Origin: Tissierellia bacterium
Lineage (GTDB): Bacteria > Bacillota > Clostridia > Tissierellales > Peptoniphilaceae
NCBI GenBank assembly: GCA_030537875.1
Contig: JAUNVC010000001.1
Coordinates: forward strand, 1 to 64,000
Direction: 5' to 3'
DNA: 64,000 nt
Shown here: in pieces, positions 47,109 to 56,050 of the stretch
Layout of the letters: the number at the start of each line of letters is the position of its first letter
How positions within the stretch are numbered: position 1 is the first letter of the stretch
Notes under the pieces: generated by a model
Told to the model about the DNA's origin: nothing
Seen by the model: the letters and a program-made list of their open reading frames with translations, nothing else
Database searches by the model: none
Position numbers and translations under genes: made by a program

Positions 47109-47833
47109 AAGTTGCATGGAATATCAACAAAGGGGAATTGATTTCCCTGGTGGGTATGGGTGGAAAGACGACGGCTCTCTTTACTTTGGGCGAAAGGCTC
47201 AAGGAAGATGGATCGGTCCTTCTTTCCACCACCACGAAGTTGGGATATCCCTTGCGAGAATGTGAGAATCTACATTTTTATGGAAGCTCCTCTCAATTTT
47301 TTGATGCACAAACCACCTCCCTTCCCAATCTAGGTATTGGAAAGGGAGATGTTTTTTTTGTGGCCGGTGAAGTGACATCCAAAAAAATAGTGGGATTGGA
47401 AAAGGAGGAACTGGATCGACTCATCCCATATTTTGACTATACCATTTTAGAAGCAGATGGGAGTAGAAAATATATGCTCAAGGCATGGAGAGAATATGAA
47501 CCGGTTATCCATCCAAAGACCACCATGACCATAGGGATTTTGTCGGTGGATGCCATGGGAAAAAGAGTCGACGAATCCCTGGTGATGAATTTTCCACTCT
47601 TTCTTCGTCACTATGGAAAAAGGGATAGGGTCGATGGACCGTTGATTGAGGCCATGGTTCAATCACCTCAGGGAATGTTCCAATATGCCAAAGGGAAAAA
47701 GAAACTTTTCATCAATGGCTGTGAAAGGGAAGATCAACTAGAAACGGCACATCAGCTTTCGGAGTATCTCAAGGAGCGATTGGATGTGGAGGTTCTTTAT
47801 GGTTCTCTCAAGGAGGGAATGTATGTCTATTAG
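47057..47833 (+). CDS. yqeC: Selenium-dependent hydroxylase accessory protein YqeC
   Basis: A 258-residue protein with a P-loop at its N-terminus (SLVGMGGKTTALF) and the ILEADGSRKYMLKAW segment of the YqeC family, found only beside selenium-dependent molybdenum hydroxylases. Its biochemical role is unknown. The gene begins 52 bases inside the end of xdh, with GGGAGA upstream of the ATG, and overlaps the next gene by 11 bases. Confidence 0.88.
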   Translation: MEENSNKGRKENRTKDIKVAWNINKGELISLVGMGGKTTALFTLGERLKEDGSVLLSTTTKLGYPLRECENLHFYGSSSQFFDAQTTSLPNLGIGKGDVFFVAGEVTSKKIVGLEKEELDRLIPYFDYTILEADGSRKYMLKAWREYEPVIHPKTTMTIGILSVDAMGKRVDESLVMNFPLFLRHYGKRDRVDGPLIEAMVQSPQGMFQYAKGKKKLFINGCEREDQLETAHQLSEYLKERLDVEVLYGSLKEGMYVY

Positions 47834-48404
47834 TCTTGTTCTAATGATCTCGGGTCAATCCAAGAGAATGGGTGCCATTGACAAACGGTTTCTTCTCTTT
47901 GGGGGGAAGCCTCTATATCAAAAGGCCATCGATTTGATAACAAAATTCCCCCTGGAACCAATCGTCGTGAGTGATCACACGAAAATTTTATCCTATGGGA
48001 GGAAAAAGGGCTGCATCGCCATTCGAAATAGGAAGCCGGAGGAGGGGCAAAGCACCTCCATTGGCCTTGGAGTATCGGCAGCCAAACCCACCAATGGGCT
48101 GATGTTTTTGACCTGTGACCAGGTGTTTTTAAGCCCCAAAACCATACAACAAATGGTCGAGACATATGAAAAAAATCCCATTTTGACCATACCCTATTAT
48201 GGAGGGAAACGGGGTGGCCCCATGGTATTTCCCCCTTCTTATCGGCAACAATTGCAGCGATTGCAAGGAGATGGGGGAGGAAAAAAATTAACCATGGATA
48301 AGACATTTCAACGGGTAGAGATTCCTCGCCCCATAGAAAGTATTGATATTGATACACTGGAAGAATATAGGAGGTGGAAGCCATGGCAGCACCGCTCATC
48401 ATAG
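47823..48404 (+). CDS. MocA/YgfJ-type molybdenum cofactor nucleotidyltransferase
   Basis: A 193-residue NTP-transferase-like protein with the glycosyltransferase-A-type start LVLMISGQSKRMGAIDKRFLLFGGKPL and TCDQVFLSPKTI further on. Relatives add CMP to molybdopterin to make the cytosine dinucleotide cofactor used by hydroxylases. The ATG at 47823 follows AGGAGGGAATGT; in-frame codons further upstream lie within yqeC. The nucleotide-binding LAAGxS motif is LMISGQS here. Confidence 0.85.
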   Translation: MSISLVLMISGQSKRMGAIDKRFLLFGGKPLYQKAIDLITKFPLEPIVVSDHTKILSYGRKKGCIAIRNRKPEEGQSTSIGLGVSAAKPTNGLMFLTCDQVFLSPKTIQQMVETYEKNPILTIPYYGGKRGGPMVFPPSYRQQLQRLQGDGGGKKLTMDKTFQRVEIPRPIESIDIDTLEEYRRWKPWQHRSS

Positions 48405-49195
48405 TACGAGGTGGAGGAGACGTGGCGACGGGAGTCATAGAGAAGTTACATCGGGTGGGCTTTTCTTTGCTCGTCCTTGAAGCTCCAAAGCCGACGGCCA
48501 TTCGGAGAGGGGTCGCTCTATGTGAAGCCATCTACGAGGGTCGATATAGAGTAGAATCCATGGAAGCTGTCCGAGTGGAACTTGGGGATCGTGACACCAT
48601 AGAAAAACTATGGAAAGAGCATCTCATTCCCATTGCCATTGATCCCGAGGGAATAGCCATAGAAACCTACCATCCCACAGCTGTCATCGATGGTATTTTA
48701 GCCAAGAGAAACTTGGGAACCCATCGAGGGATGGCACCAATTACCATGGGACTTGGGCCAGGGTTTGTTGCTGGTAAAGATGTGGATGTGGTCATTGAAA
48801 CTATGCGAGGTCATGATTTGGGGAGGCTCATCTTTGAAGGAGCCGCCATGGAAGATACAGGGGTTCCTGGAGAAATCGCAGGATTTGGAAGAGAACGGGT
48901 ACTCCACGCACCTTGTGAGGGGATCTTTCAAGGAGTTTCTTCCATCGGAGATTTTGTCGCCAAGGGACAAGTCGTAGCAAGAGTGGGAAATACGCCCGTG
49001 AAAAGCAAGATTGACGGCATGGTCCGTGGGCTTCTACGGTCGGGACTTTTGGTGCATCAGGGAATGAAGGTGGCAGACGTGGATGCACGGAAAAACAAGT
49101 CCAGTTGCTATACCATTTCTGACAAAGCTAGAACCGTTGGAGGAGCAGCTTTAGAGGCCCTATTTTATAAGATGAGAATATATTGTCAAGGGTAG
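48383..49195 (+). CDS. yqeB: Selenium-dependent hydroxylase maturation protein YqeB
   Basis: A 270-residue protein of the YqeB family, beginning IIVRGGGDVATGVIEKLHRVGF (a Rossmann-like start) and ending with a barrel-like segment (EGIFQGVSSIGDFVAKGQVVARVGNTPV). It is the best genomic marker for insertion of labile selenium into molybdenum hydroxylases. AGGAGG (48369-48374) supports the ATG at 48383; an upstream GTG is less likely. It overlaps the previous gene by 22 bases and is the last gene of the selenium/purine series. Confidence 0.9.
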   Translation: MAAPLIIVRGGGDVATGVIEKLHRVGFSLLVLEAPKPTAIRRGVALCEAIYEGRYRVESMEAVRVELGDRDTIEKLWKEHLIPIAIDPEGIAIETYHPTAVIDGILAKRNLGTHRGMAPITMGLGPGFVAGKDVDVVIETMRGHDLGRLIFEGAAMEDTGVPGEIAGFGRERVLHAPCEGIFQGVSSIGDFVAKGQVVARVGNTPVKSKIDGMVRGLLRSGLLVHQGMKVADVDARKNKSSCYTISDKARTVGGAALEALFYKMRIYCQG

Positions 49196-49228
49196 TAGAA
49201 TATGGTAAAGTATAGCTAGAAGGTTCGC

Positions 49229-49507
49229 ATGGATTACAAAACACGGATGAAACGAAATGGGTGGATATCACTGGTATGTGGATGTATATCTCTCACCCTG
49301 AGTTTCTCAACATTTGGATTTCTTGCCATTGTTATTGGAGGAATTGGACTTGCCATAGGAAAGGAAGCAGCTTCTTATGACGGCAACAATATGGTTGCGA
49401 AAGCCGGTGTCATTGTGAGTTTAATAGGTGCTGTAATAGGAGTCATCCATCTTGTCACTTGTTTGGCTTGCATATCCTGTTTGTCATGTCAACCAAGACA
49501 TTGGTAG
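49229..49507 (+). CDS. Small DUF4190-like membrane protein, copy 1
   Basis: A 92-residue protein with two long hydrophobic segments (about 12-40 and 58-85) separated by a short polar loop containing MVAKAGVIVSLIG, the layout of DUF4190 proteins. The C-terminus is rich in cysteine (CLACISCLSC). The function is unknown. It is followed 16 bases later by a related gene, so the two look like a tandem duplication. Confidence 0.65.
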   Translation: MDYKTRMKRNGWISLVCGCISLTLSFSTFGFLAIVIGGIGLAIGKEAASYDGNNMVAKAGVIVSLIGAVIGVIHLVTCLACISCLSCQPRHW

Positions 49508-49523
49508 AATGTAGGAGGTACAA

Positions 49524-49790
49524 ATGGACAAAGTAAGAAGCTATGAAATTGCATCTTTGAGTTGTGGGATTTTATCTTTAGTGATAGGGATTATTTTCCC
49601 CTATATCTCGTTTCTTGGGCTCATATTAGCCATTGTAGCCATCGCTCTATCACGAGTTGTCAAACGAAACGAAGAAAGTAGCATGGCCCAAGCCGGTTTT
49701 GTCACCGGAGTCATTGGGGTAGTGCTCAATGTTTTGTCGTTTATGGCATGTGTGGCCTGTGTTGGCCTGATGGGATATATTTTTTCTTAA
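49524..49790 (+). CDS. Small DUF4190-like membrane protein, copy 2
   Basis: An 88-residue protein with the same plan as the preceding gene: a first hydrophobic hairpin (LSCGILSLVIGII), a polar loop with SSMAQAGFVTGVIG, and a second segment ending in CVACVGLMG. AGGAGGT precedes the ATG. Cotranscription with copy 1 and the following acetyltransferase is likely from the spacing. Confidence 0.65.
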   Translation: MDKVRSYEIASLSCGILSLVIGIIFPYISFLGLILAIVAIALSRVVKRNEESSMAQAGFVTGVIGVVLNVLSFMACVACVGLMGYIFS

Positions 49791-49800
49791 GGAGGTTTTT

Positions 49801-50370
49801 ATGGAGTACAGCTATCGATTGGCAACGTTAGATGACGTGGAAGGCGTATATGCTTTACAACAACTCTTTCATGTGTCTACCATTGCAGAAGAGGACAAAA
49901 AGGATGGGTTCGTCACGACCCTATTTACGAAGGAACAGTTGATTTCTCTCATCACAGAGGAACAGGGAATTTCTCTCGCATTGAAAGGAGATACCATCAT
50001 TGGCTATGCCATGGCTGCCTCTTGGCACTATTGGTCCCAATGGCCGTTTTTCCAACATATGATTGAGGAATTGCCCAAGGTTACCATGGACGGAAAAGAA
50101 ATGACGGTGGATAACTCCTACCAATATGGACCTGTATGTGTGGCCAAGGAAGAAAGAGGTCATGGGGTCTTTCAAAGACTCTTTTGGTTTTCTCTCAAGA
50201 CCATGATCAATCGTTTTCCCTATATGCTCACTTTCGTCAATCACATCAATCCCAGATCTTACAAAGCCCATGTGGAAAAGGTAGGGCTCTTGGTGTTAAG
50301 AGATTTCGAATACAATAACAATACCTATTGGGAGATGGGCATTCCCACCAAAGAAGCCCTCCACCACTAG
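49801..50370 (+). CDS. GNAT-family acetyltransferase
   Basis: A 189-residue N-acyltransferase. The GNAT core can be followed from the N-terminal beta-strand (YSYRLATLDDVEGVYALQ), through the strand GDTIIGYAMA, to the acetyl-CoA loop region VCVAKEERGHGVFQRLFW (near residue 115), which resembles the usual R/QxxGxG/A motif, and the NPRSYKAHVEKVGL segment. The substrate is unknown. AAGGAGG precedes the ATG, and a terminator follows at once. Confidence 0.8.
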   Translation: MEYSYRLATLDDVEGVYALQQLFHVSTIAEEDKKDGFVTTLFTKEQLISLITEEQGISLALKGDTIIGYAMAASWHYWSQWPFFQHMIEELPKVTMDGKEMTVDNSYQYGPVCVAKEERGHGVFQRLFWFSLKTMINRFPYMLTFVNHINPRSYKAHVEKVGLLVLRDFEYNNNTYWEMGIPTKEALHH

Positions 50371-50378
50371 AGAAAAAT

Positions 50379-50403
50379 CAATCCCGCAGGGATTGTTTTT
50401 TTG
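50379..50403 (+). terminator. Terminator after the acetyltransferase gene
   Basis: CAATCCC, a GCA loop, GGGATTG and seven T. Confidence 0.9.
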
Positions 50404-50424
50404 TGTATATCAAGGCGTTTCGCC

Positions 50425-50453
50425 TTTACAAGGTGGAGACTAGCTTGTATAAT
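50425..50453 (+). promoter_or_regulatory. Promoter of the ABC-hisS operon
   Basis: TTTACA (50425-50430), 17 bases and TATAAT (50448-50453). A small hairpin AAGGCG-TTT-CGCCTT (50412-50426) abuts the -35 and could be a protein site. Confidence 0.65.
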
Positions 50454-50481
50454 GTAGGTAGTATATATTAGGGAGGAACCT

Positions 50482-51198
50482 ATGATTCAATTACACAATG
50501 TGCATAAGACATTTGGAAACAAAGTGGCGGTAAATCATATTGATTTAGAAGTGCGTCCAGGAGAGATATTTGGTTTTTTGGGGCCCAACGGGGCTGGCAA
50601 GACAACGACCATTAAAATGATTGTAGGGATGCTTCGCCCAGACAGTGGCACTGTGGAGGTGGAAGGAATCTCAGTGAAAGACCACCCCCTGGAAGCGAAG
50701 AAAAAAATATCTTTTGTACCAGACAATCCAGAAGTTTATGATATGATGACGGGCTTACAGTATTTGAACTTTTTGTCGGATATCTATGAACTCTCCTCTT
50801 CTGTACGAAAAGAAAGAATTGAAAGATACGTATCTGATTTTGGTATGGAAGAGGCACTGCGCGATACCATCGGTTCCTATTCCCATGGAATGAAACAAAA
50901 GATATGTCTCATTGGTGCGCTTATCCATGAGCCAGATGTTTTTATCTTGGATGAACCCATGGTGGGACTTGACCCCAAGAGTTCTTTTCGATTGAAAGAA
51001 ATCATGAGGGAACGTTGCGACCAAGGAAAGATTGTATTTTTCTCTACCCATGTCATGGAAGTGGCAGAAAAACTTTGTGATCGTTTGGCCATCATCAATC
51101 AAGGAAATATTATCGCCAGTGGAACCTTGGAAGAAATTCAAAAACAGGCACAAGATGAGGGAAGTCTTGAAAAAATCTTTTTGGAGCTTACAGAATGA
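50482..51198 (+). CDS. ABC transporter ATP-binding protein
   Basis: A 238-residue ATPase of the CcmA/drug-exporter type: Walker A GPNGAGKTT, Q-loop region VPDNPEVYDMMTG, signature YSHGMKQK (a variant of LSGGQ) and Walker B VFILDEPMVGLD, H-loop STHVME. The membrane partner is the next gene, which overlaps by four bases. The substrate is unknown. Confidence 0.92.
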   Translation: MIQLHNVHKTFGNKVAVNHIDLEVRPGEIFGFLGPNGAGKTTTIKMIVGMLRPDSGTVEVEGISVKDHPLEAKKKISFVPDNPEVYDMMTGLQYLNFLSDIYELSSSVRKERIERYVSDFGMEEALRDTIGSYSHGMKQKICLIGALIHEPDVFILDEPMVGLDPKSSFRLKEIMRERCDQGKIVFFSTHVMEVAEKLCDRLAIINQGNIIASGTLEEIQKQAQDEGSLEKIFLELTE

Positions 51199-52907
51199 AA
51201 ACGATGATTGCATTGATAAGAAAAGATCTCTTACAGCACTTTGGTACTTTTGTTAATATTAGAGCATCTTTACGAGACAAAAAAAGTAGACAGCGATTGT
51301 TTGGATATGCCGTCGGAGCCATCTTAATCATCGTATATTCCTTTTATTTTATAAAAATAATGACATTGAGCTATGCAGAGCTACCTACTGTGGCCCTGCA
51401 ACGCGGATTCCTATTTTCTGCTTTCATGGTTCATCAATTCATGCTTTTGATTTTCTCCATATTGACCATCATTGGTACGTATTATTTCAACGATGATGTG
51501 AAAATCATGCTTCGATTGCCCATTGAAACAAGACAGATTTTTAAGAGCAAGCTCTTTACGCTTACCTTGGAGAATATGTTTTGGTGGCTCGCCCTCACAG
51601 TACCCATGGTGATCCATTTTGGACGGGTGACTGGACAGGGGATTGTATTCTATATCTCGGCTGCTCTGGGGAGCATTGCTATCACTGTCATCACGCTTTC
51701 CGTTTTGACCCTGATAACGGTTCTCATCATGAGTCTTATTGTAAAACTACCGGGAGCCAAAAACATTGTTCAATACTTTTCCATATTTGTGGGCTTGGCC
51801 ATTGGAATTAGCATTCAATTATACGTACAAAAAGGGCAACGGATGGATGGTGACGAATCCGTCCTCAAATTGGTCGATGCCCTTACAAAACCAGGAGAGT
51901 TTTGGTTTCCCCATGCAAAGAAATTGACCGATGGTCTTTTGGCCGGCGGAGGGGAAATGATTCTTACAGTGGTCTTGTTGGTCATTTTGGCCTACGGGAT
52001 GATACAGATTACGGCACGATTGGGATCATCCATTTTCTTACGCTCCTCTCTGCAAGAGGGAAGCCGAAAGAAACACAAGAAAAGAATCATCGGTGAGAAG
52101 GACTATCAAAAAAACAAACCTTATATTAGCATTGCAAAGAAAGAATTGAGGGAAATCTTCAAAACTCCCATTTATTTGTATCAATATATAGCCATGGGTA
52201 TGCTACTTCCAATCCTTATATTGATGCCCTCCTTATCTAAGGGAATAAGAATGGATCAAATACATTTCATGCGTGAAGAATTCATGCTCATTTACGAGAC
52301 TGCGGATGTACAAGCAAAGCTCTTCATACTATTTGGGGCCATATTTATAGGCTGGGCATGGGGGCTATTCATTGGAGTTCAGCAACCCAGCTTTACATCC
52401 ATCACCAGAGAGGGAAAAAGGATTTGGTTACTCCAATCTCTTCCCGTAGCTGCAAAAGATCAAGTCAGGGGGAGGGTGCTCACGTCCCTTGTACTACAAC
52501 TTATCACGGCCTTGCCTCTATTTTTGGTTATTCTCTTCATGCTAATGCCTCCATGGACCCTTTTGATTGGTTTTCTCTTTGGAATGAGTACTTCTATTTA
52601 TCTCATGGTTCATTTGGCGCTTTGGATGGATATACGAAATCCAAAACTTCTATGGTATCAACCCAAAGAAGCCATCAACAAGGGAGGAAAAAGTTTCTTT
52701 TATGTATTTGGAATCATGATTTTTGTCGGTGTACAAATCTATGCTTTTGTAAAACCGGCATTAGCGTTAGGCTTGATGGAGAAGGGTATATTTATACAAA
52801 TAGCATTTGCACTATGGATGGTATTGTATTGGGTGTTCTCCTACGTGATGCAAAACATATGTGCCGATACTTTAGAAAAGAAAATCACAGAATATAGTGC
52901 GGAATAG
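51195..52907 (+). CDS. ABC transporter membrane protein
   Basis: A 570-residue protein with about 12 hydrophobic segments in two blocks (roughly residues 35-225 and 255-560), a large version of the ABC-2-like exporter membrane subunit seen in Firmicutes. A charged cytoplasmic stretch (GSRKKHKKRIIGEKDY) divides the halves. The overlap with the ATPase gene shows that the two form one transporter. No substrate clue is seen. Confidence 0.8.
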   Translation: MKTMIALIRKDLLQHFGTFVNIRASLRDKKSRQRLFGYAVGAILIIVYSFYFIKIMTLSYAELPTVALQRGFLFSAFMVHQFMLLIFSILTIIGTYYFNDDVKIMLRLPIETRQIFKSKLFTLTLENMFWWLALTVPMVIHFGRVTGQGIVFYISAALGSIAITVITLSVLTLITVLIMSLIVKLPGAKNIVQYFSIFVGLAIGISIQLYVQKGQRMDGDESVLKLVDALTKPGEFWFPHAKKLTDGLLAGGGEMILTVVLLVILAYGMIQITARLGSSIFLRSSLQEGSRKKHKKRIIGEKDYQKNKPYISIAKKELREIFKTPIYLYQYIAMGMLLPILILMPSLSKGIRMDQIHFMREEFMLIYETADVQAKLFILFGAIFIGWAWGLFIGVQQPSFTSITREGKRIWLLQSLPVAAKDQVRGRVLTSLVLQLITALPLFLVILFMLMPPWTLLIGFLFGMSTSIYLMVHLALWMDIRNPKLLWYQPKEAINKGGKSFFYVFGIMIFVGVQIYAFVKPALALGLMEKGIFIQIAFALWMVLYWVFSYVMQNICADTLEKKITEYSAE

Positions 52908-52919
52908 AAAGGAAAAAAG

Positions 52920-54248
52920 ATGGCAAAGACATTTGAAACAGTAAAGGGAACCTATGACTATCTTCCCGAAGAACAAATCATTCGAGAACATATTAAGGAT
53001 ACTTTAAAGAAAGTATTCGTTACCTATGGATTTCCGCCGGCGGAAACCCCCATTCTTTGTATGTATGATTTGCTGGCTTCCAAGTATTCGGAAGAAGCGG
53101 ATATTTTAAATGAGATGTATACATTGAGTGACCAGGGAAAGCGGGAGTTGGGTTTACGGTATGATTTAACGGTATGCTTTTCCAAGTTGATTAGCTCCAA
53201 CGCTGGAATCACTCTACCTTTGAAGAGATATGAGATTGGAAAAGTATTTCGTGATGGTCCTGTAAAATTGGGTAGAAACAGAGAATTTACCCAATGTGAT
53301 GTAGATGTGGTGGGCATTTCCTCTCTTCTCCAAGAAGCGGAATATATGACCTTGACCACAGAGGCCTATCAGGCCTTGGGATTGGATGTGGAAATTCTCT
53401 ACAACAATAGGAAACTTCTCAGTGGCGTGATACAGTCGGTTCTTGGAGACATGGAACCAGATGTTTTGAGAAAAGCCATCATGCTCATCGATAAGTTGGC
53501 CAAGATGACAGCCGATGAATTGGCCAAAGAATTTGAGGCCATCGGATATGAAAAGAAGAAATTTACGAAAGTAAGAGACCTTTTATTGCTGGATTTCCAT
53601 GGGTTGAAGGAGGCACTTAAAGACTATCCATCCAATGAGTTAATGGAAGAAGGTCTGAAGGAAGTGGAAGAACTTCAAGCCTATACCAAAGATACGCCGG
53701 CGGAAAAGACCATGGTCTTTGCTCCCTACTTGGCGAGAGGGATTGATATTTACACGGGGACGGTCTGGGAAATTTTCTTAAAGGACAGGAACATGAAAGG
53801 TCACGATTTCAATGTGAGCCTCGGTGGTGGTGGTCGGTATGACCATATCATTACAGAATTTGTAAGCGATGGAAAAGAGTATCCGGCCGTAGGTATGAGT
53901 TTTGGACTGGATGTCATCTATGAAGTCTTGAAAATCAAAGAGGAAGGAAAGCCCCATCCTGCCATTGATCTTTTTGTGATGCCCATAGGCACGGAGAAAG
54001 AAGCCTTTGCCTTGGTCAGTGCATTGAGAGAGAAGGGAGTGCGTGCCGATATTGAAAAAACGGGACGGAGAGTAAAGAAATCCATGAACTACGCCAATAA
54101 AGAAAACATTCCCTATGTAGTCGTTCTTGGAGGAGATGAAGTGGCCAATGGGGAAATCTCATTGAAACATATGGAAAGTGGAGAAGAATTCAAATATTCC
54201 ATTCAAGACATAGAAGGAATTGCGGCAAGAATCCTTGAGACAGAATGA
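52920..54248 (+). CDS. hisS: Histidyl-tRNA synthetase
   Basis: A 442-residue class II synthetase. The catalytic core includes the ELGLRYDLTVCFSKLI motif 2 area, RYEIGKVFRDG, EFTQCDVDVVG, the histidine-site motif ARGIDIYTGTVWE and the GGGGRYD motif 3 region; a C-terminal anticodon-binding domain starts near residue 345 (IDLFVMPIGTE). It is somewhat longer than the bacterial standard of about 420. The anticodon domain argues against the regulatory paralogue HisZ. It follows the ABC exporter genes instead of the more common aspS partner. Confidence 0.85.
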   Translation: MAKTFETVKGTYDYLPEEQIIREHIKDTLKKVFVTYGFPPAETPILCMYDLLASKYSEEADILNEMYTLSDQGKRELGLRYDLTVCFSKLISSNAGITLPLKRYEIGKVFRDGPVKLGRNREFTQCDVDVVGISSLLQEAEYMTLTTEAYQALGLDVEILYNNRKLLSGVIQSVLGDMEPDVLRKAIMLIDKLAKMTADELAKEFEAIGYEKKKFTKVRDLLLLDFHGLKEALKDYPSNELMEEGLKEVEELQAYTKDTPAEKTMVFAPYLARGIDIYTGTVWEIFLKDRNMKGHDFNVSLGGGGRYDHIITEFVSDGKEYPAVGMSFGLDVIYEVLKIKEEGKPHPAIDLFVMPIGTEKEAFALVSALREKGVRADIEKTGRRVKKSMNYANKENIPYVVVLGGDEVANGEISLKHMESGEEFKYSIQDIEGIAARILETE

Positions 54249-54307
54249 GGAACCCTTGAAACTAAAGAGGATTTCATAGCAGAAAGCCAAAGGATAAACC
54301 CAGGGGG

Positions 54308-54515
54308 ACAAAAGCCTACCATCTCATCAGCTTTGTATAAGAAGAATACAAAGAAAATGTAAAATTTGAAATCACACCGACTCCCGACTCCAATCTCCGT
54401 GTCTTTATGGTTTACCGGTCTTTGGAAGAACCGTGGAGGTGGAAGAGGAAACCATCCAATCCTTTGAGAGCAAGGATTCAACGTGGTGGAATGGGGCGGA
54501 AGAGTACGAGAATAC
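54308..54515 (+). pseudogene. Decayed copy of the 3' end of the next lipoprotein gene
   Basis: This stretch matches the end of the 54553 gene (about 54967-55172) base for base over long runs, for example CACCGACTCCCGACTCC and GTGGAGGTGGAAGAG. The copy has an in-frame TAA in place of an aspartate codon (the genuine gene reads SFVDDEYKED) and single-base deletions that shift the frame before the EVEEETIQ segment. There is no 5' part and no start. It is the remnant of a tandem duplication whose upstream half is gone. Confidence 0.85.
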
Positions 54516-54552
54516 GGTTGGAAACCGATGGCAAAAGGTAAGGAGGAAAAAT

Positions 54553-55185
54553 ATGAAGAAACTTTTATTTATTTGCTTGGCTTTGATGATGCTCCTATCC
54601 TTGGGATGCAGATTGGCACCAGGGAGTAGAGAAGTAGATAAAAAACCAGTGATATATCTCTATACAGAAGAGCCCATGGATGTGGAGGTCAAATTAGACT
54701 ATGTGGGAGAACTTTTCTGTAGTTATCCAGAGTATCAAGATGGGTGGAAGGTGGTCGCCCATCCCGACGGAAGGCTTGTGACAGAAGATGGAAAGGAATA
54801 TTCCTATCTCTTTTGGGAAGGCTTCTCCAACAGGACCTATTCCATGGACAAGGGTTTTGTGGTCAAGGGAGAAGATACGGCCGAGTTTTTAGAAGAAACC
54901 TTGACAGCCATGGGATTAAACCTACGGGAACGAAACGAATGTATCGTGTTTTGGCTCCCCCAAATGGAACAAAACCCCTACAATCTCATCAGCTTTGTTG
55001 ACGACGAATACAAAGAAGATGCAAAATTGGAAATTACACCGACTCCCGACTCCATTCTCCGGGTCTTTATGGTCTACCGGCCTTTGGAAAAGCCGGTGGA
55101 GGTGGAAGAGCAAACCATCCAACCCTTTGAGCGAAAGGGTTTCACCGTGGTAGAATGGGGCGGAAGAGAACAAAGAGAAAGATAA
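54553..55185 (+). CDS. Predicted lipoprotein, unknown function
   Basis: A 210-residue lipoprotein with a signal ending LLSLGC. The mature part begins with KKPVIYLYTEEPMDVEVKLDYVGEL, a pattern I associate with a family of uncharacterised Firmicute proteins that have a beta-sandwich, and ends with a basic-acidic tail (FTVVEWGGREQRER). The ATG at 54553 follows AGGAGGAAAAAT. Its 3' half is duplicated upstream as a pseudogene. No enzymatic motif is seen. Confidence 0.65.
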   Translation: MKKLLFICLALMMLLSLGCRLAPGSREVDKKPVIYLYTEEPMDVEVKLDYVGELFCSYPEYQDGWKVVAHPDGRLVTEDGKEYSYLFWEGFSNRTYSMDKGFVVKGEDTAEFLEETLTAMGLNLRERNECIVFWLPQMEQNPYNLISFVDDEYKEDAKLEITPTPDSILRVFMVYRPLEKPVEVEEQTIQPFERKGFTVVEWGGREQRER

Positions 55186-55189
55186 ACAA

Positions 55190-55214
55190 AAAAGCGGCGG
55201 TAGCGCCGCTTTAT
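55190..55214. terminator. Shared terminator between lipoprotein and TetR genes
   Basis: GCGGCG, a GTAG loop, CGCCGC. On the minus strand it is followed by six T and ends the leftward TetR gene strongly; on the plus strand the T run is short. Confidence 0.75.
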
Positions 55215-55780
55215 GTGTATAGAGGTTCCATCACTGCTAAGTAATATCTTGTCAATTCCTCAGGGGATTCTTTACAATCGTTTTCATACCACCATTTCAA
55301 TAGCTGGAAAAAAGAAAAGGCTGTATGGTGGATGAGAAAAGCCTCGGGAATATTTTTTTTCTTCCAAGGTTCTCCCTTGGGAAAGGCTTTTTGAATCAGT
55401 GTATAAATATCCTGTGCAAAATATTGATAGAGCATAGGTTCGGCCTCGGGACATAACAATCCTTCGAGGCTCTTTTTATTCTCCTCTAAATGGATGAGAG
55501 TATGTAAAATGGTATGACGAATGGTGTCAGGGTTGCTATCATCATAGGCAGGGTGCCTTTCGGGACTGTCGGTAAAAATGTGATGAAACAGTTGGGAGCC
55601 AACCTCTTCCAAAAGGTGATCCTTTGAAGTAAAGTGAGCATAGAAGGTGGAACGTCCGATATTGGCACGGTCGATGATTTCCTGCACGGTGATTTTATTG
55701 TAGGTTTTTTCTGCTAAGAGAGAATGGAATGCATTGAAAATCGATTCCCTCGTTCTTAAAATTCTGCGATCAAATTTCAT
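55211..55780 (-). CDS. TetR/AcrR-family transcriptional regulator
   Basis: A 189-residue TetR-type protein. The DNA-binding helix-turn-helix is at residues about 10-52 (RESIFNAFHSLLAEKTYNKITVQEIIDRANIGRSTFYAHF). The C-terminal half contains an FQLLKWWYEND helix typical of the Firmicute TetR_C_7-like branch. AAGGAGG precedes the ATG. No transporter is adjacent in the same direction, so the target is not evident. It could act on the divergent genes at 56051-57733. Confidence 0.88.
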   Translation of the reverse strand: MKFDRRILRTRESIFNAFHSLLAEKTYNKITVQEIIDRANIGRSTFYAHFTSKDHLLEEVGSQLFHHIFTDSPERHPAYDDSNPDTIRHTILHTLIHLEENKKSLEGLLCPEAEPMLYQYFAQDIYTLIQKAFPKGEPWKKKNIPEAFLIHHTAFSFFQLLKWWYENDCKESPEELTRYYLAVMEPLYT

Positions 55781-56050
55781 AAAACCTCCTTACTACGATT
55801 TTGTCTTCAGCGATGCCTAATAAAATGAAGAGACCAACAAGTTAATGAACACTATGTATGATTTATACCCCAATGGAAGAAAATTAAACGGTAATTCATG
55901 GAAAAACAGGAAGTTTGATATGCGGGGCATCGTCGACTCCTTTCTATAAAAAGATTCTATCCCGAAGCCATGAAATAAAAGGGACAGAGAGGGCTATGGG
56001 TTTGAAGGAGGAGAGGTGAGGGTATAAATGAGGTGTTAAGGAGGTATGGT

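Noticed and set aside
54433..54552. Longer N-terminus for the lipoprotein at 54553
   Set aside because: The extra 40 residues belong to the decayed duplicate; the signal peptide and AGGAGG site mark 54553.
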